The position numbers and the translations under genes were made by a program. 64,000 nucleotides of DNA from Paenibacillus rubinfantis (GTDB taxonomy: Bacteria; Bacillota; Bacilli; Paenibacillales; Paenibacillaceae). Positions within the stretch are counted from its first letter, which is position 1. Each line of letters starts with the position of its first letter. Below are positions 47,278 through 55,067 of the stretch, one piece after another. The stretch lies in the NCBI RefSeq assembly GCF_001486505.1, contig NZ_LN909064.1:62001-126000 (forward strand), written 5' to 3'. The notes under the pieces are model-generated. The model worked only from the letters and a program-made list of their open reading frames with translations. It was not told the origin of the DNA and did not search any database.

Positions 47278-48771
47278 TTACGGCTGCTTTGTCGCAAGAA
47301 ATTCATCTAGTTGTTTTTGTTGAGCCGCAATAACTTTTTCGATTCCCGCTTTTTTCAGAGCTTCGACATATTTAGGCAAATATTCGTCAGGATCTACGGA
47401 ACCCGATTCCAGGGAACGTGAGTATTGCTCATTCACATTGGATATCGCTGTAATTTCAGCTTCGTATCCTTTCGGATCAAACATAAAGCCGAAGGCTTTG
47501 GATTTAGGGGCTTTATCATTGAATTCCTTCATACGGTCCCATACATCTGCAGGCTGACTGCCTTCCCATACGCTTGCAATAAACTGGTTGGGCAACTGCC
47601 AGCCCAGGTTAAGGTGATACTCAGCATTGGAATCATTGACACCTTCGGGATAACCGATCGTATTGTTCTCTTTATCGATGTAGACATAGTCGGTGCCTTC
47701 CATCCCCCAGTTGAGGAGGTTCATGACTTCCGGACTTCCATAAATGTAATCAAGAAGCTGCATGGCTTTGTCCGGATCTTTGGAATTTCGGGCAATGCCC
47801 AAGGTTACATAACCGGAAGAACCGGAATGCAGCACGTGCTCACGCAAGGGAGCAAAGACGACGTCATAATTACCTTCCTTGTTCTGATAAGCCGGATGCC
47901 AGCCGACAATCGTCGAGAATGTGTTGCCCGCTTTCATGACGACGGAAGGCTCGTCCTGGGAAGTCGGGGCATCTTTATTGATATAGCCCTTCTTGTACCA
48001 GTCATGGAAAATATCCAAAGATGCTTTATACTGTTCCGTCGCAGGACGGATTTCTACTTTAGTGCTCTCCAAGCCGTCATTGGCCAATACGCCTCCGAAG
48101 CCGCCCAAGGAGTCAAAGCCGCCATACCGGGTGGCCGGCTGATTTACACCGCCTGCGCCGAACAGCATCGTCATATTCGGCTCCCCCGCCTTAACCTTGT
48201 TAAAGATCGGTTCCAGGTCTTCGAGAGATTTAATCTGAGTGATATCGATATCGTACTTTTCCACCAAATCTTTGCGCATTTCAATCGATGGCGTGCTGTC
48301 CCGCTCGATGTTAGTCGGAACCCCATAGACGAACCCGTTGATATTGGCAGACTTGGCTATTTCTTCCCCCAATGCTTCCTTGATGTTCTTGCCATACTTA
48401 TCAATCAACGGTCCTAAATCCTCGATTTTACCGCTGGAGATGTAACCAGCCGCCTCACCCGATCCGAGCCGGAAAAGATCAAGAGGTTCCGTGCCCGTCA
48501 ACATCAGTTGAATTTGCTGATCCGTAGAACCCCAAGGGAGAATCATCAATTCAAGCTCCATATTCAGATCCTTTTTGAGAATTTTATTGACCTCGGCCAT
48601 TACTCTTTCTTGTCCGGGCTGTTGTTCCCCGGAGATGGCCATAACGACCTTGTGAGCCGTATCCTTTGCGCCTGTATTGTTGCCGGAAGCCTCCTTATTC
48701 CCGCCGCAACCCGTTAATGCCGTGAGAGTCAACATGGTAGAAAGGACCAATGCGCCTACTCTCTTTTTCAT
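47278..48771 (-). CDS. Carbohydrate-binding lipoprotein, LplA type
   Basis: A 497-residue extracellular solute-binding protein with signal peptide and lipobox LTGC near residue 22, then an Asn/Gly linker. The length and C-terminal segments (DEYLPKYVEALKKAGIEKVIAAQQKQLDEF, cited in part) are typical of the LplA/YtcQ group that binds complex oligosaccharides. It lies about 115 bp downstream of the GH3 gene in the same direction. Confidence 0.93.
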   Translation of the reverse strand: MKKRVGALVLSTMLTLTALTGCGGNKEASGNNTGAKDTAHKVVMAISGEQQPGQERVMAEVNKILKKDLNMELELMILPWGSTDQQIQLMLTGTEPLDLFRLGSGEAAGYISSGKIEDLGPLIDKYGKNIKEALGEEIAKSANINGFVYGVPTNIERDSTPSIEMRKDLVEKYDIDITQIKSLEDLEPIFNKVKAGEPNMTMLFGAGGVNQPATRYGGFDSLGGFGGVLANDGLESTKVEIRPATEQYKASLDIFHDWYKKGYINKDAPTSQDEPSVVMKAGNTFSTIVGWHPAYQNKEGNYDVVFAPLREHVLHSGSSGYVTLGIARNSKDPDKAMQLLDYIYGSPEVMNLLNWGMEGTDYVYIDKENNTIGYPEGVNDSNAEYHLNLGWQLPNQFIASVWEGSQPADVWDRMKEFNDKAPKSKAFGFMFDPKGYEAEITAISNVNEQYSRSLESGSVDPDEYLPKYVEALKKAGIEKVIAAQQKQLDEFLATKQP

Positions 48772-48885
48772 ACGATCACCCCGTTAAGTAAGATTATGTT
48801 GTTTGGATAGCATCAGTATATCGATTCATGGGTTAGCGATTCTATAACTAAACTGACCTGTTTCTATCATGAAAGCTACCTGTCT

Positions 48886-51081
48886 TTAGATCAGATGAAA
48901 TTCACCCTCGAGCAGGTTCCGGTCATCCGAATCTGTTCCCACATAAACGAGAAAGCGGCCTTTCTCCGAGTTGTAACAGCCCTCCAGATCATAGAACCGC
49001 AGCTGTTCTTCCACGATCTCAAACGTCACCTGAACGGATTCACCCGGCTGCAAGAAGATCTTCCGGAAGTCCTTTAATTCTTTGACCGGCCGCACGATAC
49101 TGGCGGCGACATCCCGGATGTATAGCTGAATCGTCTCCTCCCCGGCGAGGTCCCCCGTATTGGTAACTGTTACAGATACTTTAAGTGAATCCCCGGCAGT
49201 GATCCGATTCCGATCGAGCTGAAGACCAGATACGTTAAAATTCGTATAAGACAATCCGTAACCGAAAGGGTACAACGGAGTGTTGGGCCCGTCCAGATAA
49301 CTGCTCGTAAAAGGATTATCTACTCCTTGTACGAATGGTCTGCCCGTATTTAAGCTATTATAGTAAATCGGAATTTGCCCCGTGTGCCGGGGGAATGACA
49401 TAGTCAGCTTGCCGCTCGGGTTATAATCCCCCGATAGAACGTCCGCAATCGCATGTCCTGCCTGGGAGCCCAGGAACCAGGTTTCCAGAATAGCATCCAT
49501 GTGCTGGTCGAACCAGTCCAACAGCAGGGGACGGCCATTGGTCAGAAGGAGAACAACCGGCTTGCGGGTTTGTCGAATGACTTCGGCAAGTCTCGACTGA
49601 ACTTCGGGAATAACGATGTTCTGCCGGGAGGAGGCTTCTCCGCTCATCGTGCTGTCTTCGCCCAGAGCCAGAAGTACCACGTCAGCTTCCCTTGCAACCG
49701 CTAATGCCCGTTTCATTCCGCCCGGCAGTTCGTCATGAATAAGGGTGCCCGGTTCAACCAATACGTTATAGCCGGCTTGCTCCAACCCTTCCCGGACCGA
49801 TACCGTATTCTCCCCATATTGGCTGAACTGCCAAGTTCCGAGCAGATCCTTGCTGTCGCCCAAAGGGCCGATGAGCGCAACTTTTTTATCTTTTTCCAGC
49901 GGCAGGACTCCCTTATTCTTCAGCAAGACAATGGACTTTCGGGCAAGTTCGCGGGATAATGCCAGATGATCCACGCAATAAATAAGCTTCTCTGCGTCCT
50001 CTTGGCGAAAATGCCGGTAGGGATTCCTCATAAGACCTAACTGGAATTTCAAGGTTAAAATGCGGCGCACGGCAGCATCAATGACGGCTTCCCCAACATC
50101 TCCCGAGCGAACGGCTTCAGGCAGATGTTGATTGAAATGAGAGGTCGCCATCTCCACATCCAGAGTGGCATTGGCGGTGCGAATGGCCGCTTCGCGGGTG
50201 TCTTCCGCTGCCCCGTGTGCAATCATTTCCTCCACCGCGGCATAATCGGAGATGACAATGCCCTCAAAACCAAGCTCTTTGCGGAGCATGTCCTCCAGCA
50301 ACGCCCGGTTACCCGCGGCCGGAACTCCATTGACGACGTTGAATGCCGTCATTACCGAGGCGGCGCCAGCCTCTATGCCTGCCTTAAAGGGTGGCAGATA
50401 CACATTTCGCAGCGTTGTTTCATCCATGCTGACGGTATTGTAATCTCTGCCGCCTTCTGCGGCTCCATATCCGATAAAATGCTTGAGACAAGCCGCCATG
50501 CTCCCTTCCTCATCCAATGCACTTCCTTGATAGCCTTCCACTTGGGCTGTGGCAATCAAGGAGGCCAGGTAGGGATCTTCACCGGCGCCTTCCGCGACCC
50601 GGCCCCAGCGGGGATCGCGGCCGATATCAAGCATCGGGGAGTAAGCCAGCATCGTTCCCACCGCCGACGCTTCTCTGGCGGACGCCTGTACCGATTTACG
50701 GATCAGTTCCGGATCGAAGGAACACGACCAGGCCAGCGGAATGGGGAAGATAGTCTGGAACCCATGGATGACATCCTGACAGAACAGCAGTGGAATACCG
50801 AGCCTGGATTCATCAACGGCGATCCGCTGGAGCTTCTGAGCCTCTTCGGCCGGCATCCCCAGGTTGATCACCGAGCCGATCTTTCCTTGGCGAATTTGTT
50901 CCGATAACGGATCCGCCTCGACATGACCGCCGATGGCGTCCGTATTCAACCCCCCCGATTGAGTCATCTGCCCAATCTTTTCCTCCAGGGTCATGAGACT
51001 TAACAAACGTTCTACAGCTGCAGGTATGTCCTCTTCAGCAATAGGAAAGGCGGAGGCACCTGCTCTATTTTGATCTTCCAT
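48886..51081 (-). CDS. GH3-family beta-glucosidase/beta-xylosidase
   Basis: A 731-residue enzyme without signal peptide. The N-terminal TIM barrel carries the nucleophile Asp in GIVISDYAAVE; a CQDVIHGFQTIFPIPLAWSCSFD segment (cited in part) is typical. Then follow the alpha/beta sandwich (VVLLALGEDSTMSGEA...) and the C-terminal fibronectin-like domain (SVTVTNTGDLAGEETIQLYI). It is first of the minus-strand run GH3-LplA-LplB-LplC-YesM-YesN, and would hydrolyse the imported oligosaccharide. Glucosidase versus xylosidase is not decidable by eye. Confidence 0.93.
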   Translation of the reverse strand: MEDQNRAGASAFPIAEEDIPAAVERLLSLMTLEEKIGQMTQSGGLNTDAIGGHVEADPLSEQIRQGKIGSVINLGMPAEEAQKLQRIAVDESRLGIPLLFCQDVIHGFQTIFPIPLAWSCSFDPELIRKSVQASAREASAVGTMLAYSPMLDIGRDPRWGRVAEGAGEDPYLASLIATAQVEGYQGSALDEEGSMAACLKHFIGYGAAEGGRDYNTVSMDETTLRNVYLPPFKAGIEAGAASVMTAFNVVNGVPAAGNRALLEDMLRKELGFEGIVISDYAAVEEMIAHGAAEDTREAAIRTANATLDVEMATSHFNQHLPEAVRSGDVGEAVIDAAVRRILTLKFQLGLMRNPYRHFRQEDAEKLIYCVDHLALSRELARKSIVLLKNKGVLPLEKDKKVALIGPLGDSKDLLGTWQFSQYGENTVSVREGLEQAGYNVLVEPGTLIHDELPGGMKRALAVAREADVVLLALGEDSTMSGEASSRQNIVIPEVQSRLAEVIRQTRKPVVLLLTNGRPLLLDWFDQHMDAILETWFLGSQAGHAIADVLSGDYNPSGKLTMSFPRHTGQIPIYYNSLNTGRPFVQGVDNPFTSSYLDGPNTPLYPFGYGLSYTNFNVSGLQLDRNRITAGDSLKVSVTVTNTGDLAGEETIQLYIRDVAASIVRPVKELKDFRKIFLQPGESVQVTFEIVEEQLRFYDLEGCYNSEKGRFLVYVGTDSDDRNLLEGEFHLI

Positions 51082-51242
51082 TATTATTTCCCCCCGTCTA
51101 TTTTTCTATTTGGTCTCACTATAGAACGGAGCAGAGCTGCAATCTATAAGCAAACCGACTTGTTGATATAAGAAAAGCGTACAGAAAAGACTGATTTGGC
51201 AGAGGATCACCCCACGCAAGGGATGATGCAGCTAGCCCATAG

Positions 51243-51270
51243 AGAGCTTTAGAACTCTCTTTTTTATGAT
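51243..51270. terminator. Terminator-like hairpin in the 51082-51424 gap
   Basis: AGAGAG/CTCTCT stem followed by TTTTTT. The gap holds no gene besides this, the GH3 promoter area and the degenerate ssrA piece. The string AGAGAGCTTTAGAA here also occurs at about 41877, just before the response-regulator end. Confidence 0.55.
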
Positions 51271-51335
51271 CTGCTACTTGGCGTACCGTAACCTAATCAA
51301 TACACTAAGACGAATTGTGGTTTTACACAGCCACG

Positions 51336-51388
51336 GTTCGCCTACATATGTAGTATCGAAAAAGCGACCTTAATTGGTCGCCTTTTTT
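51336..51388 (+). other. Degenerate third ssrA-end remnant with its hairpin
   Basis: GGTTCGCCTACATATGTAGTA resembles the end of att remnant 2 (CTCGCCTCCATATGCAGTA), and is followed by an AAGCGACC/GGTCGCCTT hairpin (51362-51385) almost identical to the true ssrA terminator. The upstream ssrA-like part is worn. It probably marks another island junction. Confidence 0.5.
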
Positions 51389-51424
51389 CGTAGGTAGATT
51401 TCTTTAAATTGAATGCAGGCAAGT

Positions 51425-51640
51425 TTACCCTATATGGCAATCATTACAGCAGAAATAACAGCCATCAAAATTATTTTTGCCTGTATCCTTTTTGACCCGC
51501 TGAATAGCAGATTGGCAATTGTTTTCGTAACCGATCAATACTCTATTTGATACATCAGGTTTGTAGGAACAGTCTTCTGTATGAACCTCATGATTTCCTT
51601 TGCTATCAGTATTCTTGTTATAGTAGTAAAATTTTGCCAA
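51425..51640 (-). CDS. Small Cys-rich conserved-looking protein, unknown function
   Basis: A 71-residue protein with AGGAGGAAT before the ATG, so likely a real gene. It opens MAKFYYYNKNTDSKGNHEVH, has a Cys-Ser-Tyr segment and ends GCYFCCNDCHIG; the CxxC...CH cluster suggests a small metal-binding fold. I believe similar short proteins occur scattered in bacteria, but no function is known to me. It is isolated between two island junctions. Confidence 0.65.
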   Translation of the reverse strand: MAKFYYYNKNTDSKGNHEVHTEDCSYKPDVSNRVLIGYENNCQSAIQRVKKDTGKNNFDGCYFCCNDCHIG

Positions 51641-52076
51641 TGTTATTCCTCCTAATATTTGATAGAAATCTACTTTATAATCATCGTAGCAGAAGTTTAT
51701 TCACAGGACAAGAACAAGTGTTCGTTTTATTGGTGTGTACCTTGGGTATTTTTGGTCAAGAATGATGTATAATGAGAATAATTTGAAAGTAGAGTGAGGT
51801 GATAGTCTTGAGTCGGGCAGAAGAATATTTAAGAAGTTTACTAAAAGAATTATGTAGTTTGCCGAGCGAAACTGGTTGGGTAGAATTTAAACTTAATAAT
51901 AAGGACTTTGAGAGTATTGGAGAGTATATATCTGCTTTGAGTAATTCTGCTACTTTGGATGGGAAAAGTCATGCTTTTATGATTTGGGGAGTCAAAGATC
52001 ACTATAAAGCCCCCTAATCACTTTGGACACTTTCAGGCTAAACAATATACAATAAATATAGCTGGAGGTAGTCCGT

Positions 52077-52418
52077 ATGAGAGTTCAGCACAGCAAGTTC
52101 GACGAATTAAGAATACAGGTCGTCGAGGAAGCACTGGACCGGGGGAATGTAGCTTTAACTGCTCGTAAACATGGAATCTCCCCCTATTCCTTGTACAAGT
52201 GGGTGAAACAATATAGGGATGAGGTGGAGATAAACATGGGTAAGAAAAAGAACATAAAGCAACTTAATGATCCACAGACAGCTCAAGAGTGGGAGCAGAA
52301 ATATGAACAGGCAGCGAAACTCCTTGGCGAGAAAGAACTGGAGATCGCGATACTTCGAGATCTTGTAAAAAAAAAGTATCCCCACATCCAATTCAAGTGG
52401 CCCGAAAATGGATCCTAA
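52077..52418 (+). CDS. IS3-family transposase OrfA
   Basis: A 113-residue HTH protein (EEALDRGNVALTARKHGISP, then YSLYKWVKQYRDE) with a C-terminal coiled coil. A run of nine A followed by G at 52367-52376 is a strong -1 slippage site placed in the 22-bp overlap region leading into OrfB. Confidence 0.92.
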   Translation: MRVQHSKFDELRIQVVEEALDRGNVALTARKHGISPYSLYKWVKQYRDEVEINMGKKKNIKQLNDPQTAQEWEQKYEQAAKLLGEKELEIAILRDLVKKKYPHIQFKWPENGS

Positions 52419-53323
52419 AGGGCTACAAGGTAGCTCCTGTGCTTAAGATCTGTGGTGTTCCGCGTTCATCGTATTACTATTCGCTCAAGCTTACGAATCC
52501 TAAACAAGCCCCTCAAGGCGGGCGTCCCGTACCTGGATACTCCTATACCTTTGATGGGAAGAAAGTGGCCGATACGCGGATTAAACACCTGATTATGAAG
52601 CTGCTGGAAGGTGAGGAATCTGCCTATGGATACCGAAAACTCACGATTGCCTTACGCCGGCAGCATCATCTTAAGATTAACAAGAAGAAGGTGTACAGGC
52701 TCTGCAAGGATCTCGATATCCTAGGCAAGTCGGTAAAACCTAAACAGTCTTATCCACGCCGTCTGGCCAACAATATGGAGGTTACAGGACCCAACCAGCT
52801 GTGGCAGATGGATATTAAATATGGTTATATAGCCGGCCTGGAACGTTACTTTTATACCGCTAGTATTATCGATGTATACGACCGAAATGTGGTTGGACAA
52901 TACCGCGGTAAGGAGTCCAAGACGAAGGATCTGCTTACCACACTACACAAAGCCCTCTTAAAAAGAGGCGTGTACGGCCAAGAAACGCCGCTGGTTGTAC
53001 GTACCGACAACGGTCCACAATTCAAGAGCCACAAGTTTAGAGAGTTTTTCGAGAACAACAAAGAGTTACTGATCCATGAGAGAACACCGAACCGAACTCC
53101 AAACAAAAATGCGTACATTGAGTCATTTCACAGTATCTTGGAGCGTGAGTGTTTCAAGCGGCACGTCTTTATGAGTTTTGAAGAAGCGTTCGATGTTCTT
53201 GACCAATTCATGGACTTTTACAATAACCACCGAATTCACATGAGTTTATACGGCTACTCTCCCACTGAATTTGCAGCGAAATTGGAGAGAAACGAAGTAA
53301 ACGCGTTTAAAATCGCCGTTTAA
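52397..53323 (+). CDS. IS3-family transposase OrfB
   Basis: A 308-residue DDE transposase: HTH_21 (EESAYGYRKLTIALRRQHHL), then rve core with Asp in LWQMDIKYGY, Asp in VRTDNGPQFKS and Glu in NAYIESFHSILE. It is probably expressed as an OrfAB fusion by frameshift; the ATG at 52397 overlaps OrfA. No inactivating lesion is seen. Confidence 0.93.
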   Translation: MARKWILKGYKVAPVLKICGVPRSSYYYSLKLTNPKQAPQGGRPVPGYSYTFDGKKVADTRIKHLIMKLLEGEESAYGYRKLTIALRRQHHLKINKKKVYRLCKDLDILGKSVKPKQSYPRRLANNMEVTGPNQLWQMDIKYGYIAGLERYFYTASIIDVYDRNVVGQYRGKESKTKDLLTTLHKALLKRGVYGQETPLVVRTDNGPQFKSHKFREFFENNKELLIHERTPNRTPNKNAYIESFHSILERECFKRHVFMSFEEAFDVLDQFMDFYNNHRIHMSLYGYSPTEFAAKLERNEVNAFKIAV

Positions 53324-54664
53324 CTGCGTCTATCTTAGGTTTGATCCTAAAGTGTCCAATATTCGGGGGCCCGGCCGATCAGTCGCATGACATACTTGGC
53401 ACTAACTTTAACCCTCACTCAAGCAAAGTCGGAAATGAAGAATTGGAGAGTTGGTTATTAAGACAATTATCACCTCGTATTTATTTCGAATTCTATGAAT
53501 TAGTTACGGATTCTGGAAAAATAGTCATATTAGAGATCGAAAGGGCTACAGATAAACCCGTACAATTTAAAGGAACAGAGTATATACGAATAGGGTCTTA
53601 CAAAAAGAATCTAAAGGATTTTCCTGATAAAGAGCGTGCTCTATGGAGAGCTTTTGATAAAATACCGTTTGAAGAAATGATTGCTGCTGAAAATGTCACG
53701 GATTCTGAGGTGCTTAAGCTTCTTGATTATCCAACTTACTTTGAGTTATTGGATCTAGAACTACCGGAAGATAGAAAACGGATTTTAGAACGTTTATCAA
53801 ACGACAACATGATAAAGAAATGCGATGCGGGTGGGTGGAATATTACAAATCTAGGAGCGATTTTATTTGCCAAGAGGTTGTCAAGCTTTAGTCATCTAAA
53901 AAGAAAATCGGTACGAGTTATTATATATAGCGGCAAAGACCGCACTCAAACTGAACGGGAACAAGAGGGGGTTAAAGGTTACGCTGCTGGATTCGAAGGA
54001 CTTATTGGATTCATAGATAATCTTTTACCGAGGAACGAGATAATCGGAAAAGCTTTAAGGAAAGATGTTTCAATGTATCCCGAATTAGCCGTTCGGGAAT
54101 TGGTGGCTAATGCTATAATACATCAGGACTTTTCTTTACGAGGTACAGGACCAATGATTGAAATTTTCTCAGATCGTATGGAAATAACGAATCCAGGAAT
54201 ACCGCTCGTTCAAGTGGAACGATTTATCGACAGTCCTCCTAGATCACGAAATGAAGCGATTGCCTCATTCCTACGTCGTGTTGGCGTCTGTGAAGAGCGA
54301 GGCAGTGGATTTGATAAAGTAGTGTCGCAAACAGAGTTCTATCAGTTACCAGCTCCAATAATTGAGGTTACTGAAGAACACACTCGAGTAATTCTATTTT
54401 CGCATAGGCCTTTTGCGGATATGGATCGCGAAGAACGGGTCAGGGCGTGTTACATGCATGCCTGTTTAAAATATGTAACTAGAGACTTTATGACAAATGC
54501 AACTTTGCGTCAACGTTTTGGAATGGATAGTAGGCAAATCTCCATTGCCTCCAGAATAATTAAAGATGCAGTAGAAGCATCAAAAGTTAAGGCAAAAGAT
54601 CCTGATACTGCTCCAAAACATATGAAGTATGTGCCCTACTGGGCATAGGTGGCTTACTTGACGG

Positions 54665-54791
54665 TAACTTGCACGTAACTTGCATATGGCTCCCACTTTA
54701 GGGGGGGAAGTAATGAGAATAATGCAGCGGATACTTTGTTTTGGGGTATTCAGAACTTCAAAGTATCATTTATTTAACTTGCACGTAACTT
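54665..54791 (+). repeat. Pair of 17-bp direct repeats before the last att remnant
   Basis: TAACTTGCACGTAACTT occurs at 54665-54681 and 54775-54791, with smaller internal TAACTT repeats. They lie within the 418-bp gap between the AlbA_2 gene and the Hhe gene, just before the ssrA-end copy. They could be integrase arm sites or a decayed element. Confidence 0.6.
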
Positions 54792-54841
54792 CATAGAATG
54801 AGCTGGGTGTATTAGTAGCATTATCGAGTCTAACTTCGAAT

Positions 54842-54939
54842 GGAGTCTCTAGGGTGACATCAATTCTGTCACTACACCCACACGAAGTTCGCCTATGTGG
54901 CGTTGCCTTCGTATAGAAGTTCGACTCTTCTCGCCTCCA
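54842..54939 (+). other. Fourth copy of the ssrA 3' end (att remnant)
   Basis: GGAGTCTCTAGGGTGACATCA... to TTCTCGCCTCCA copies about 98 bases of ssrA (compare 39024-39117), with a rearranged middle (CACACGAAGTTCG) and a GTATAGAAGTTCGACTC T-arm that still looks foldable. A terminator follows at once. It marks the outer end of the visible accretion zone. Confidence 0.82.
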
Positions 54940-54944
54940 TTAAA

Positions 54945-54988
54945 AAAACAGGGAGCATCCACTCAAAAAGGTATGCTCCCTGTTTTTT
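54945..54988. terminator. Terminator behind the last ssrA-end copy
   Basis: ACAGGGAGCAT pairs with ATGCTCCCTGT (54949-54983) with A and T runs on the two sides, usable in both directions. Confidence 0.85.
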
Positions 54989-55067
54989 ATGCAGATGTTG
55001 CATAGATGGGTCATTTATAGTTAGTTTCCTTGGGGCTAAAAGAGAGGAGTGAATACCTTTCCCAATC

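Larger units (their letters stand above)
52002..53376 (+). mobile_element. IS3-family insertion sequence, about 1375 bp
   Basis: A 5-bp target duplication GATCA flanks it (51997-52001 and 53377-53381). Ends are imperfect inverted repeats: left ...GCCCCCTAATCACTTTGGACAC, right (reverse complement) ...GCCCCCGAATATTGGACAC (both cited in part). It has orfA and orfB overlapping with a -1 relation. It inserted into the AlbA_2-like gene. It differs in ends and proteins from the IS3 element at 15402. Confidence 0.88.
51808..54648 (+). pseudogene. AlbA_2/Schlafen-like ATP-binding regulator disrupted by an IS
   Basis: Exon-like pieces 51808-52001 and 53382-54648 rejoin in frame once the IS and one copy of GATCA are removed: ...FMIWGVKD then QSHDILGTNFNPHS. 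The product, about 486 residues, is of the COG2865 type: an N-terminal AlbA_2 (Schlafen-fold) domain with GWVEFKLNN, and a GHKL-type ATPase region (YPELAVRELVANAIIHQDFS, ERGSGFDKV), plus a C-terminal winged helix. TTG start at 51808 after GAGGTGAT. Such proteins are often found near defence genes; the intact copy would have been a regulator or nucleic-acid-active protein. Confidence 0.88.
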
